Numbered from the stretch's first letter, positions 46,408 through 55,960 are shown. The stretch: DNA of 64,000 nucleotides from an uncultured Arachnia sp. (GCA_947493705.1 CANLSH010000001.1:124001-188000); one strand, 5' to 3'. Program-made: numbers and translations. The notes: generated by a model from the letters alone, not told the origin.

Positions 46408-46476
46408 ATGCCCGAGCAGGGCCCAGCCCACAGCCCGACATCTGCCAACGCCTACCATCGGGTGCCATGGAGCTGA
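46408..46476 (+). CDS. Possible short upstream reading frame (22 residues)
   Basis: ATG at 46408 has a good ribosome site (AGGAGAG, 6 bases upstream) and codes 22 residues (MPEQGPAHSPTSANAYHRVPWS). Its stop overlaps the first 10 bases of the metallopeptidase gene, which itself has no ribosome site. It could feed ribosomes into that gene by coupling. It may also be chance. No similarity was recognised. Confidence 0.3.
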   Translation: MPEQGPAHSPTSANAYHRVPWS

Positions 46477-46814
46477 CTGAGAAACGCTTTGACGAGTTGG
46501 TCGACGAGGCGCTGGGCCACCTCCCTGCAGTGTTCCTGGAGAACCTTGACAACGTGATGATCGTTGTTGAGGACGAACCGGAAGACGGGTCTGACGTCCT
46601 CGGATGGTACGAGGGCGTCGCGATCACAGAACGTGACACCAGCTACGGCTTCGGGCACCTACCGGATCGCGTGGTGCTGTTTCGTGGACCCCTCACACGG
46701 ATGTGCGAGGACGAGGAGGACCTCCTCAGCGAGATCGAGATCACCCTTGTCCATGAACTGGGTCACTATCACGGCATCGACGAGGAACGGCTCCACGCTC
46801 TGGGCTGGGGCTAG
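46467..46814 (+). CDS. Zincin-like metallopeptidase (PF06262 family)
   Basis: 115 residues. Zinc-binding motif HELGH in LVHELGHYHGIDEERLH (HExxH plus a downstream His-Gly-Ile-Asp). Typical of a small family annotated as possible zinc peptidases in actinobacteria. The N-terminus RFDELVDEALGHLPAVFLENLDNVMIVVEDEP is a family hallmark. No signal peptide, so cytosolic. Substrate unknown. Divergent from rpsP and convergent with sppA. The ATG at 46467 is chosen by family length. Confidence 0.85.
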   Translation: MELTEKRFDELVDEALGHLPAVFLENLDNVMIVVEDEPEDGSDVLGWYEGVAITERDTSYGFGHLPDRVVLFRGPLTRMCEDEEDLLSEIEITLVHELGHYHGIDEERLHALGWG

Positions 46815-46826
46815 GAAATCAACGTC

Positions 46827-47999
46827 TCAACCGCAGACCGCCGCCAAATCACCCGAGAAGACAAGCGGCTTGGCGCCGCCGCAGAATGCGGTGCTTGCCT
46901 GATGTCCATCACCCAGTTCCGCCACAGGCAGCGCTGAGCCAACTGAGCGAGTTGCTCCGAGAAGTGCCTCCAGTCCCGTCGGCGGGCTGGTCTCCTGCAC
47001 GACGGTGTCGCTCGGATCGAGCCCGGCCTCCTTCGCAGCCGTCGTGAAGAACTCTTCGCGGTTGAGGGTGCCGTCGATGAGGCCATTGTTCTCGGCATCT
47101 TCGTTGCTGAAGAGGAAAGCGCCCAGCTCCTCCCGGATCGTCGCGGCCTCCAGGTCCCGGTTCTCCGCGACGTGGGACACGAAGTTGGTGTACTCCGTCT
47201 CCAGCATGGCGTCGAACATCTCTCGCTCCTCATCGGTCATGTCCCGATAGGGGTTGCCGAAGTCCTTGCCCGTGCCCTTGGACAGGTATTCCTGCGTGAT
47301 GCCACCGGTGGTGGTGACGCCGGATTCGATGATGCTGCCGGAGGTGGCCACCACGTCGTTGTAGCGCTCGAACGGGCCGAAGATCACGCCGATGCTGCCC
47401 ACCAGTGAGCCATGATCGGCGTAGATGGCATCAGCCGGAGCAGTGGAGTACACGCCACCCGAGGCCGAGAACCCCTCGACGTGCACGAACACCTTGTGGC
47501 CTGTGCGTTCCTGGTACCGCTCAGTGGCATCTGAGATGGCCTTGGAGCCGGTGATGGACCCACCCGGAGTATTGACGAGCAGGACCACACCGTCGGCATC
47601 ATCGGTTTCCAGGTCATCGAGCTGTTGGGCAATTTCGTAGCCAAAAGTTCCAGCTACGAGCAGACCACCCTCGGATGCGTCGGTCATGATCGGGCCAGTG
47701 ATCGAGATGGCCCGCAGCTTGCCCTCCGCGCCACTGTCACCCCACAGGGGGGTCAGCGCTGTGCTGGCGCCGGCGGAGGTGACGGAGCTGACGCCAGCGG
47801 CCACGAAGATGACGGCGAAGAGCCCGCCGACGATGGACAGCGCAATGAAAGTGACTGCCAGTCCCAGGCCCAGACCTGCTCCCATGCCGAAGCCTCGTTT
47901 GAAGGTTCCCGGCTCCCTCTTCGGAGCCACCGTTATGTCAGAACCAGTCGCAGGGGCCGGTGGGAATCCGGGCGTGGGTGGCGGGACATGGTTGCTCAT
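46827..47999 (-). CDS. sppA: Signal peptide peptidase SppA (S49 family)
   Basis: 390 residues. A Pro-rich N-terminus and one membrane helix (LGLGLAVTFIALSIVGGLFAVIFVAAG, about 45-72) are followed by the S49 catalytic domain. The nucleophile serine is in VEGFSASGGVYSTAPAD, with GSIGVIFGPF beyond. The probable catalytic lysine is in EYLSKGTGKDFGNPYRDMT. It degrades leftover signal peptides in the membrane. The ATG at 47999 has AGGAGG upstream, so the frame to 48059 is rejected. Confidence 0.9.
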   Translation of the reverse strand: MSNHVPPPTPGFPPAPATGSDITVAPKREPGTFKRGFGMGAGLGLGLAVTFIALSIVGGLFAVIFVAAGVSSVTSAGASTALTPLWGDSGAEGKLRAISITGPIMTDASEGGLLVAGTFGYEIAQQLDDLETDDADGVVLLVNTPGGSITGSKAISDATERYQERTGHKVFVHVEGFSASGGVYSTAPADAIYADHGSLVGSIGVIFGPFERYNDVVATSGSIIESGVTTTGGITQEYLSKGTGKDFGNPYRDMTDEEREMFDAMLETEYTNFVSHVAENRDLEAATIREELGAFLFSNEDAENNGLIDGTLNREEFFTTAAKEAGLDPSDTVVQETSPPTGLEALLGATRSVGSALPVAELGDGHQASTAFCGGAKPLVFSGDLAAVCG

Positions 48000-48097
48000 C
48001 AAGGTTCCTCCTGCTTCGGCGTGTGCCACCAGTGAACCAGCATTGGTGCCCGGACCCAAGGCACGAGGACGCGTCTGTGGAAAACGCCGGCACTGAA

Positions 48098-49192
48098 TCA
48101 GAGAGCGCGGCCCCGCAGCACCCGCAGCGTGGGGCGCCGCAGAGTGGAGAGGTCCCGGCGTGGGTCGTCGGAGTACACAACGAAGTCAGCGCTTGCACCG
48201 GGGGTCACGACGCCCGCCCCCAACCACTTCCGGGCGCGCCAACTCGCGGCTCCAAGAGCGAACTCGGAGCCACCGAGCTTCGCGAGCGCATCAATCTCGT
48301 CAATCACACGACCATGGGCGACGACGGTGCCCGCATCCGTTCCGGAGTACACCTGCACCCCCGCCTCGATCGCCGTGCCAATCGTGCGGTGGCGCCGGGC
48401 GTGCAGATCCAGCATGTGCGCGGAGTAGCGTGGGAACTTCGACGCCCCGGCGGCGGCGTAATCCGGAAAATTGTCCAGGTTGATCATTGTGGGCACCAAG
48501 GCGGTGCCTCGCTGCGCCATGGCTGTGATCGCGTCATCGGACAGGCCCGTACCGTGTTCGATGCAGTCAATGCCAGCGTTCACAAGTTCGGCGACTGATT
48601 CCTCGCCGAAGCAGTGCGCCGTGACACGTGCACCCTCCTCATGGGCGGCATCGATCGCCTGCTCGGCGACGTCGGCGGGCCAGAGCCGGGCAAGGTCCCC
48701 TACGGAGCGATCTATCCAGTCGCCGACCAGTTTCACCCACCCATCGCCCGAGCGGGCCTCGTGGCGGACCTGCTCCACAAGGTCCGCGGGCTCCACCTCG
48801 ACGGCGAGGTTGCGCAGGTACCGCTTGGCGCGCGCAATGTGCTGACCGGAGCGGAGCAGTCTGGGAAGTTCGGACTGGTCATGCACCCAGCGGGTGTCGG
48901 CCGGTGAGCCGGCGTCGCGGATGAGCATGACACCGACATCGAGATCGGCCTGGGCCTGTGCTGTGGCGGTGTCCCGGTCCACGGCGCCGTCGGGCCCGAG
49001 ACCGATGTGGCAGTGGGCATCCACCAGACCTGGCATGACCCAGCAGGGGTCCGAAATCGTGACGGCGTCGGAGACGGGACCTTCAACGATCAGGCCGTCG
49101 GCCACCCACAGGTCCTGGGGCTCCGTGCCGGGCAGAACGACGGCTTGGGTGAAGTGATAGCTCTCGGTAGGTTCTTGGGATGCGTTGCTCAT
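48098..49192 (-). CDS. Amidohydrolase superfamily protein
   Basis: 364 residues. Metal-dependent hydrolase with a TIM-barrel core. Metal ligands visible: HCHIG (GLVDAHCHIG), a probable carboxylated lysine in WVKLVGDW, histidines in VTAHCFG and CIEHGTGL, and the aspartate in SGTDAG. Members act on imidazolone, prolidase-type or cyclic amide substrates, so this one's substrate is unknown. The N-terminal 70 residues form the beta sandwich with QAVVLPGTEPQDLWVADGLI. The ATG at 49192 is chosen since no family sequence precedes it. Confidence 0.85.
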   Translation of the reverse strand: MSNASQEPTESYHFTQAVVLPGTEPQDLWVADGLIVEGPVSDAVTISDPCWVMPGLVDAHCHIGLGPDGAVDRDTATAQAQADLDVGVMLIRDAGSPADTRWVHDQSELPRLLRSGQHIARAKRYLRNLAVEVEPADLVEQVRHEARSGDGWVKLVGDWIDRSVGDLARLWPADVAEQAIDAAHEEGARVTAHCFGEESVAELVNAGIDCIEHGTGLSDDAITAMAQRGTALVPTMINLDNFPDYAAAGASKFPRYSAHMLDLHARRHRTIGTAIEAGVQVYSGTDAGTVVAHGRVIDEIDALAKLGGSEFALGAASWRARKWLGAGVVTPGASADFVVYSDDPRRDLSTLRRPTLRVLRGRAL

Positions 49193-49254
49193 GGACACGA
49201 GACTATCGAGGTGCCATTCAACTGCCGGAATCTGACACGAGAATAGCCCCGTCG

Positions 49255-49295
49255 TCGAGTAGCGTCCGGCGACGGAGGAGCCCGACGCTACTCGA
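49255..49295. repeat. Inverted repeat between ffh and the amidohydrolase gene
   Basis: Perfect 12-base arms TCGAGTAGCGTC/GACGCTACTCGA with a 17-base loop, in the 209-base gap after ffh. It could be a transcript-ending hairpin for ffh, but no T-run follows. Nothing else is recognised in that gap. Confidence 0.6.
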
Positions 49296-49401
49296 GCAGT
49301 AGGGCGGCTTTTGCTCGCACCGTGGTGCTGGAAAATGAACGTATTCTCCGGTGGAGAGCATCTTCGTATCAGACGCCGCACACCGGCAAAGGGTGCGGCG
49401 A

Positions 49402-50961
49402 CTACTTGTTCTGGTTGAACATCTTCTGCAGATCCGGTGGAAGCTCGAAATCCTCAATGGACTGTGGTGCTGCCTTTTCGGGCTTGATGCCCAACGCCTT
49501 CTGCGCTTCCTGCTGCTTGCGCTTGGCGGGGTTGCCGGACACCTTGTGTCCCTTCTTCGGCGACTTCTTGGCGGGCTGACGTTTCGGCCCGCGTGCCCTG
49601 GGAAGAGCACCGGGCATGCCGGGTGGCATGCCGGCGGGCATTCCGCCGCCACCACCCATGCCACCGGCGAGCTTCTCCATCATCTTGCGCGCTTCGACGA
49701 AGCGGTTGACGAGCTGGTTCACATCCGAGACCTGGACGCCAGCACCCTTGGCGATGCGGGCGCGACGCGATCCGTTCAGGATGCTCACGTCATTGCGCTC
49801 CTTGAGGGTCATGGAGTTGATGATGGCCTCGATGCGGTCGATCTCGCGCTCATCGATGTCCTCGATCGCACCCTTGAACTGGCCTGCGCCCGGCAGCATG
49901 CCGAGGATCTTGCTCATCGACCCCATCTTGCGCAGTTGCTGCATCTGGGAGAGGAAGTCCTGCAGACCAAACTTGTTCTTGCCCATCAGCTTCTCAGCCG
50001 CTTCACGCGACTGGTCAGCGTCGAATGTCTTCTCGGCCTGCTCGATGAGGGTCAAAACATCGCCCATGCCAAGGATGCGGCTGGCCATGCGATCAGGGTG
50101 GAAGACGTCGAAATCCTTGAGCGTCTCACCATTGGAGGCGAACAGGATGGGTTTGCCGATGACCTTGGCGATGGAGAGCGCGGCACCACCGCGGGCGTCG
50201 CCGTCGAGCTTGGTGAGGACGACGCCGTCGAAGCCAATGCCCTCATCGAAGGCCTTGGCCGTGTTGACGGCATCCTGGCCGATCATGGCGTCGACGACGA
50301 AGAGCACCTCGTCGGGATTGACGGCCTGCTTGATGTCAGCCGCCTGCTGCATCAATTCCGCATCAACGCCCAATCGGCCGGCGGTGTCCACGATGACCAC
50401 GTCATAGAGACGACGACGGGCATGCTCGATGGCGTCACGGGCCACTTGCACCGGATCGCCCACACCGTTGCCGGGCTGCGGCGCGAAGACGTGCACGCCA
50501 GCGCGCTCGCCGACGATCTGGAGCTGGCCGACGGCGTTGGGCCGCTGGAGATCAGCCGCCACCAGCAACGGTGCGTGCTTTTCCTCGCGCAGCCAACGGG
50601 CCAGCTTGCCCGCCAGAGTTGTTTTTCCCGCGCCCTGAAGGCCAGCGAGCATGATGACGGTGGGCGGGCGCTTGTTGAAGCGCACGTTGCGGGTCTCGCC
50701 ACCCAGGATCTCGACGAGTTCCTCGTTGACGATCTTGACGATCTGTTGTGTCGGGTTCAGCGCCTTCGACAGCTCCAGCCCGAGGCATCGCTCTTTGACA
50801 TTGGCGACGAAGCCTTTGACGACGCTGAGATTCACGTCTGCCTCGAGCAGCGCGATGCGGATCTCGCGCATCGTCGCGTCGATGTCGGCCTCGGTCAGGC
50901 GGCCCTTGGAGCGCAGCCCCTTGAAGACGTCGGAGAGTCGATCTTGCAGCGTGTCGAACAC
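49402..50961 (-). CDS. ffh: Signal recognition particle protein Ffh
   Basis: 519 residues. It binds signal sequences and SRP RNA and guides ribosomes to the membrane. N domain, G domain with GLQGAGKTTLAGKLARWL (about 107), DTAGRLGVD and TKLDGDARGG, then the Met-rich M domain. The C-terminus is extended with a Gly/Met/Pro-rich tail (GGMGGGGGMPAGMPPGMPG) and a Lys-rich end, as in other actinobacteria. It pairs with FtsY, encoded 70 bases upstream on the same strand. Confidence 0.97.
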   Translation of the reverse strand: MFDTLQDRLSDVFKGLRSKGRLTEADIDATMREIRIALLEADVNLSVVKGFVANVKERCLGLELSKALNPTQQIVKIVNEELVEILGGETRNVRFNKRPPTVIMLAGLQGAGKTTLAGKLARWLREEKHAPLLVAADLQRPNAVGQLQIVGERAGVHVFAPQPGNGVGDPVQVARDAIEHARRRLYDVVIVDTAGRLGVDAELMQQAADIKQAVNPDEVLFVVDAMIGQDAVNTAKAFDEGIGFDGVVLTKLDGDARGGAALSIAKVIGKPILFASNGETLKDFDVFHPDRMASRILGMGDVLTLIEQAEKTFDADQSREAAEKLMGKNKFGLQDFLSQMQQLRKMGSMSKILGMLPGAGQFKGAIEDIDEREIDRIEAIINSMTLKERNDVSILNGSRRARIAKGAGVQVSDVNQLVNRFVEARKMMEKLAGGMGGGGGMPAGMPPGMPGALPRARGPKRQPAKKSPKKGHKVSGNPAKRKQQEAQKALGIKPEKAAPQSIEDFELPPDLQKMFNQNK

Positions 50962-51031
50962 GTGGCTTCCTTCATCGAGAGAAACAGGTACCTACTGGCA
51001 TGGCGGTACCGCTCAAGGATAGAGGAGGCGA

Positions 51032-52183
51032 TCACTCACCGAGAATTCCAGCGACGAAGCCCTCCGGGTCGAACGGCGCCAAGTCATCGACTCCCTCCCC
51101 CAACCCGATGAGCTTCACGGGTACGCCCAGCTCGCGCTGCACCGCTACGACGATGCCGCCCTTGGCGGAGCCGTCGAGCTTGGTGAGGACGATGCCGGTG
51201 ACGTCGACCACCTCGGAGAACACCTTTGCCTGCATCATGCCGTTCTGCCCGGTGGTGGCGTCCAGCACCAGCAGCACCTCACCCACTGCAGCCTTCTTCT
51301 CCACGACGCGCTTGACCTTGCCGAGCTGATCCATGAGGCCGGTCTTGGTGTGGAGGCGGCCAGCGGTGTCGATGATTACCACGTCAGTCCCCTCCTCCGT
51401 CCCGGTCGCCACCGACTCGAAAGCCACCGACGCCGGGTCCCCACCCTCGGGGCCGCGCACGGTGGACACACCGACACGCTCACCCCAGGTGATCAGTTGT
51501 TCGGCGGCAGCGGCGCGGAACGTGTCGGCGGCACCCAGCAGTACGGTGCGGCCATCCGCCACCAACACGCGCGCGAGTTTGCCCACCGTGGTGGTCTTGC
51601 CCGTGCCATTGACACCCACCACCATGATGACGGCGGGCTTGCCTTCCTCTGAGTCGAGGTTGAGCGAGCGATCCAGCGTGGGATCCACGAGACGCAGCAG
51701 TTCGGAGCGCAGAACTCGCCGCGCGGCTTCCGGGTCCGCTACGCCGTCGATGGAGAGTTCCTTGCGCAGTGCATCGGTCAGCTCCGTGGTGGGACCCACG
51801 CCCAGATCCGATGCGATGAGCGTCGCCTCGAAGTCATCCCACGTGTCCGCATCGATGCGGTCCACGTTGAGGAGATCCGACAGCGCGCGCGCCAGCACGT
51901 TGTTGCTGGACGAGAGCCGACGACGCAGGCGCGCAAACCTCGACTGCGGCGATTCCGGCTGCTCCAGCGCCGGGGCCGTGGGGGCGATGACCTCTTCGAC
52001 GAACTCCGCATCCAGCACGGCGGTGTTGCTGCCGTGCTGAGGAGTTGGCTCCTCCTCCAACTCTTCCTGCCGCTCGGGGGCGCCGAGGCCCTTGCGGCTG
52101 ACGTAGGTGATGATGCTGGCGGCGATGATCGCCGCGCCGATCAGTCCGAGAATGACCCAAAATATCCAGTCCACGGGCGTCAT
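51032..52183 (-). CDS. ftsY: Signal recognition particle receptor FtsY
   Basis: 383 residues. N-terminal membrane helix (IFWVILGLIGAAIIAASIITYVS) and a Glu-rich A domain, then the NG domain with Walker A GVNGTGKTTTVGKLARVL, DTAGRLHTKTGLM and TKLDGSAKGG. It docks the SRP-ribosome complex at the membrane. It follows two palindromes that lie in the gap behind smc. Confidence 0.96.
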   Translation of the reverse strand: MTPVDWIFWVILGLIGAAIIAASIITYVSRKGLGAPERQEELEEEPTPQHGSNTAVLDAEFVEEVIAPTAPALEQPESPQSRFARLRRRLSSSNNVLARALSDLLNVDRIDADTWDDFEATLIASDLGVGPTTELTDALRKELSIDGVADPEAARRVLRSELLRLVDPTLDRSLNLDSEEGKPAVIMVVGVNGTGKTTTVGKLARVLVADGRTVLLGAADTFRAAAAEQLITWGERVGVSTVRGPEGGDPASVAFESVATGTEEGTDVVIIDTAGRLHTKTGLMDQLGKVKRVVEKKAAVGEVLLVLDATTGQNGMMQAKVFSEVVDVTGIVLTKLDGSAKGGIVVAVQRELGVPVKLIGLGEGVDDLAPFDPEGFVAGILGE

Positions 52184-52238
52184 CCTAGCGAGGAGCTCCC
52201 GTGAACCGGACCCAGCGCACCGATCGTCAACTCCTCCT

Positions 52239-52300
52239 GTTCGCGTTCACCGTTCGATTGGGTACTGGAGACCCGCCATGACCGAACGGTGAACGCGAAC
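52239..52300. repeat. Long palindrome, copy 1
   Basis: Perfect 18-base arms GTTCGCGTTCACCGTTCG (52239-52256) and its complement (52283-52300) around a 26-base loop. A second, slightly diverged copy lies 110 bases further on in the same smc-ftsY gap. As RNA it would form a stable hairpin. The loop also resembles that of copy 2 (GACCCGCCA segment), so the unit is about 62 bases. Confidence 0.8.
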
Positions 52301-52348
52301 AACAACCACGACCACAACCAGACTCGGCGCACCTCCGTCGACCCCATG

Positions 52349-52407
52349 TTCGCGTTAACCGTTCGAGTAGGCCCTCAAGACCCGCCACAACCGAACGGTG
52401 AACGCGA
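52349..52407. repeat. Long palindrome, copy 2
   Basis: Arms GTTCGCGTTAACCGTTCG (52349-52366) and CGAACGGTGAACGCGA (52392-52407), matching copy 1 with few changes and with a loop of 25 bases. One arm pair carries a mismatch in the middle. Same orientation and spacing as copy 1, so this is a tandem duplicate of a palindromic element and not a chance repeat. Confidence 0.8.
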
Positions 52408-52429
52408 TCACTGGCGTCAGACTGTGCGA

Positions 52430-55400
52430 CTACTCGGAGGCCAGACGTTGGCTGACCACCGTCGAGATGCCGTCGCCGCGCATGGTGACGCCGTAGAGGG
52501 AGTCAGCGATCTCCATGGTGCGTTTCTGGTGGGTGATCACCAGCAGCTGGGAGTTGGCGCGCAGTTCCTCGTAAATCGTCAGGAGCCGGCCGAGGTTGGC
52601 ATCATCAAGGGCTGCCTCCACCTCGTCGAGGATGTAGAAGGGGCTGGGACGCGCGATGAACAGCGACACGAGGAACGCCACGGCCACCAAGGAGCGTTCA
52701 CCTCCAGAGAGGAGGGACAGTCGCTTGACCTGTTTGCCGGCGGGGCGCGCCTCGACGTCAACACCGGTGCTCAGCCAATCACCCGGATCCGTCAGCACCA
52801 GCCTCCCCTCGCCGCCGGGGAAGAGGCGGCCGAAGACATCGACGAACGTTGTCTCCACATCCTTGTACGCAGCCTCGAACACTTCTTTGACACGCTTGTC
52901 AACCTCGTCGATGAGGTCCAGGAGATCGGCGCGGGTGCGCTTGAGATCATCCAGCTGTTCCGCTAGGAATCCGTGCCGGGTCTTCATGGCATCGAATTCC
53001 TCCAACGCGAGCGGGTTCACACGCCCCAGCACGGTGAGATTGCGTTCGGCACGTCGCAGCCGTGTCGCCTGCTCCGCACGGTCATAGGGCACTGGCTCGG
53101 GCACCTCGTCGTCCTCACCCAGGGCCGTGCCATCCGGACGGGTGATCACAGGCACTGGCACCTCAGGCCCATATTCCGCGACCAGCGGGTCAGGCTCAAT
53201 GCCCAGCTCAGCCAGCGCCTTCTCCTCCAGTTGCTCAATGCGCATCCGGTGTTCAATGCGTGTCATCTCGTCGCGGTGGGCTCCCCGCACCAGCTCCTCC
53301 AGCGCTGCGGCAGCGGCTCGCGAGTCATGGCGGGCGCGCACGGTGGCGGCTTCCGCCTCCCGCCGTGCTGCGTCTGCGGTCTCCCGGTCCCGGGTTGCAC
53401 GTTCGCGCACACCGTCAACAAGGGCCGCCAGACGTGCAGCCGCGTCGTGCACCGTGGTCGCCACCTCGGCCTCACGGCGGACCTGCTCGGCCCTGGCCCG
53501 AGCCTTTGCCCGTGAGGAACGCTCGGCCTGTGCAGCTCTGGTCAGGCCGTCAGCCCGCCCTGCGAGCGATTTCGCCTGTTCCTCCAGCGTCCTCAGCGCC
53601 AGCCGTGCATCCATCTCCGCCTGCCGGGCCCGGCGCGCCTCCACGGCTTTCTCATCACGATCCGTCGGGTCAGGCTCTGCAACCTCTTCGCTGCTCGCAG
53701 CCTTCAGCCGATCCTGCAATGCCAGCAGCTTCGCCTCGTCGGACAAGCGTGCCTGGGCAGCGGCAGCCATGGCTTCGCGGAGTTGATCCGCCTCGCGCAA
53801 CGCTGTGGCCTGGGCCTGGCGAAGCTGACCAAGCCTGTCCTGGGTCGCAGCAAGTTCGGCATCCGAATCATGCAGCCGCGCCAGAGCCTCAGCGGCATCC
53901 CGCTTCGCCGCCGTCAGTTCTTCGGTGACCTTCTCGACGGCGAACCGGTGGCGATCCCGGTCATGCCCCAGCCGGTCCAGCGAGTCCTCGGCCTCTGCAA
54001 GCTGGGCCGAGAGCTCCAGAAGCGACGGCGCATCGGTGGATCCGCCCTCCACCAGCCAGCCGGAGACCATGTCGCCCTCACGCGTCACCGCCATCGAGCC
54101 GGCGTTGTTCTCCACATGTGCGTGGGCCTCATCCAGACCTTCGACTGCCGCGACATGGGAGAGCAGGACAGCGAGAGCGCCCGTGAGATCGTCGGGGTGT
54201 GTGACCTTTTCCATCAGCGATCCCGCGGCCATGAGCGACTCCGGCGGCCCTGCCACCACGAGCGCCGCCCTCCCCGCGTCCGTGACGGCCATGTTTTTGA
54301 CGGCATCGACGGCGATGTCGAGTCCCTCCACCACGATGGATTCTGCGGCCGCCTGGAGAGCCGCGGACACCGCACGCTCCCAGCCGGGTTCCACCTGCAG
54401 TGCATCGATCAGGCGGCCTCTGACGCCGGGCGCACCGGAAGCCACGAGCTGCGCCGAGGCGTCCTTGCGTTCAGTCATGAGGCGCAACGCCTCGAGACGG
54501 GCTTCGAGCGCAGCCCTGTCCCTGGTCAGCGTCGCCTCCACCGAACGCAGCCGTGCATGCTCTGCTTCGAAGCGTTCCACTCGCGCGGTCGCCTCCTCGT
54601 GACTGGCGTCAAGGTCTGACTCGCTGTCTCCCAGCCCGGTCAGGGAGGATTCCATGCCTCCAAAGTTCTGGGCGGCCTCCTCGGCGCGTGTCAGTGCGTC
54701 GTCGCGACGACGCTCCAGCCGCTCGATCTCTTCCTGGGATGCCTGCAGCCGTGACTGCAGGGCTTGGACCTGCCCGGTGAGACGGGCCAGACCCTCTCTT
54801 CGGTCTGCAACCGCGCGCAGAGCGCTGGCGTGAGCGGCGTCTGCGGCCGCATGGTGTTGTTCCGCGGCATTGCGACGCAGCGTGGCATCATGCAGGGTCG
54901 CCTCAGCATCGTCGACGCTGTGGCTCAGTTTGGTCTCGCGCTCCCGGATCTCGGCTGCTTCTCGCTCCAGCTGTTCGGGGTCGCGACCTCCCGAAATTTC
55001 CAGCTGGGGTTGATCGGCACCTGCACGCATTCGCTCGGCGGAAATCGACAGTGTGGTGGAAACCCGCTCACGCAGGCTCGCGGCGGCGTACCAGGCTTCC
55101 TGCGCCTTATCGAAAGCCATACCGGCTTCTCTGAGCGCGCTTTCCGTTGCATCCTCGGCCTCTGTGGCAGCACGGACGTGGGCCTCTGCACGTTCGCGGG
55201 CGGCAGTGACGGCGGCTTCGTCGGCGAGATCTTCGGCCAGTGCTTTGCGCGCGGCACACAGGTCATCCGCCAGAAGACGCGCCTTGGCATCCCGCAGCTC
55301 CACTTGGATCACAGCTGCCTTGCGAGCAGTTTCAGCCTGGCGTCCCAGCGGCTTGAGCTGGCGGGCCAGTTCGCCAATGAGGTCCTGCAACCGCTCCAGG

Positions 55401-55960
55401 TTGGCCTTGGTGCCTTCCAGCTTGCGCAGCGCCTTCTCCTTGCGCTTGCGGTGCTTGAGGACTCCAGCTGCCTCCTCGATGAATCCGCGACGGCTCTCGG
55501 GAGTGGCCTGCAGGATGGCATCAAGCTGTCCCTGCCCGACGATGACGTGCATCTCACGGCCGATACCGGAATCGCTCAGCAGTTCCTGTACGTCGAGAAG
55601 CCGTGCAGGGGTTCCGTTGATGGAGTAGTCCGAGCCGCCACTGCGGAACATGGTGCGGGTGATGGTGACCTCGGAGTACTCGATGGGAAGCGCCCCGTCC
55701 GAGTTGTCGATGGTCAGTTCCACCTCTGCGCGTCCCAGGGGCGCCCGCTTGGTGGTGCCGGCGAAGATGACATCCTCCATCTTGCCGCCCCGCAACGACT
55801 TCGCGCCTTGCTCTCCCATCACCCAGCTGAGCGCATCGACGACGTTGGACTTGCCGGAGCCGTTGGGACCCACGACGCAGGTGATGCCCGGTTCGAAGGT
55901 CAGTGTGGTCGCGGAGGCAAATGATTTGAAGCCGCGCAGCGTCAGTTGTTTGAGATACAT
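52430..55960 (-). CDS. smc: Chromosome segregation protein SMC
   Basis: 1176 residues. N-terminal ATPase half with Walker A GPNGSGKSNVVDALSWVMGE (about 32-51), two long coiled coils around a hinge (about 500-660), and a C-terminal ATPase half with the signature LSGGERSLVAVAFL and Walker B FYILDEVEAALDD. SMC condenses and separates the chromosome together with ScpA and ScpB, which are not in this window. It begins one base after the gtrA-like gene ends, in the same orientation. Confidence 0.97.
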   Translation of the reverse strand: MYLKQLTLRGFKSFASATTLTFEPGITCVVGPNGSGKSNVVDALSWVMGEQGAKSLRGGKMEDVIFAGTTKRAPLGRAEVELTIDNSDGALPIEYSEVTITRTMFRSGGSDYSINGTPARLLDVQELLSDSGIGREMHVIVGQGQLDAILQATPESRRGFIEEAAGVLKHRKRKEKALRKLEGTKANLERLQDLIGELARQLKPLGRQAETARKAAVIQVELRDAKARLLADDLCAARKALAEDLADEAAVTAARERAEAHVRAATEAEDATESALREAGMAFDKAQEAWYAAASLRERVSTTLSISAERMRAGADQPQLEISGGRDPEQLEREAAEIRERETKLSHSVDDAEATLHDATLRRNAAEQHHAAADAAHASALRAVADRREGLARLTGQVQALQSRLQASQEEIERLERRRDDALTRAEEAAQNFGGMESSLTGLGDSESDLDASHEEATARVERFEAEHARLRSVEATLTRDRAALEARLEALRLMTERKDASAQLVASGAPGVRGRLIDALQVEPGWERAVSAALQAAAESIVVEGLDIAVDAVKNMAVTDAGRAALVVAGPPESLMAAGSLMEKVTHPDDLTGALAVLLSHVAAVEGLDEAHAHVENNAGSMAVTREGDMVSGWLVEGGSTDAPSLLELSAQLAEAEDSLDRLGHDRDRHRFAVEKVTEELTAAKRDAAEALARLHDSDAELAATQDRLGQLRQAQATALREADQLREAMAAAAQARLSDEAKLLALQDRLKAASSEEVAEPDPTDRDEKAVEARRARQAEMDARLALRTLEEQAKSLAGRADGLTRAAQAERSSRAKARARAEQVRREAEVATTVHDAAARLAALVDGVRERATRDRETADAARREAEAATVRARHDSRAAAAALEELVRGAHRDEMTRIEHRMRIEQLEEKALAELGIEPDPLVAEYGPEVPVPVITRPDGTALGEDDEVPEPVPYDRAEQATRLRRAERNLTVLGRVNPLALEEFDAMKTRHGFLAEQLDDLKRTRADLLDLIDEVDKRVKEVFEAAYKDVETTFVDVFGRLFPGGEGRLVLTDPGDWLSTGVDVEARPAGKQVKRLSLLSGGERSLVAVAFLVSLFIARPSPFYILDEVEAALDDANLGRLLTIYEELRANSQLLVITHQKRTMEIADSLYGVTMRGDGISTVVSQRLASE

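Noticed and set aside
49351-51111. 586-codon open frame on the plus strand
   Set aside because: It is the antisense shadow of ffh. It has no family similarity, no ribosome site and reflects codon bias of the real gene.
54764-55924. 386-codon open frame on the plus strand
   Set aside because: Antisense shadow of smc; no similarity seen.
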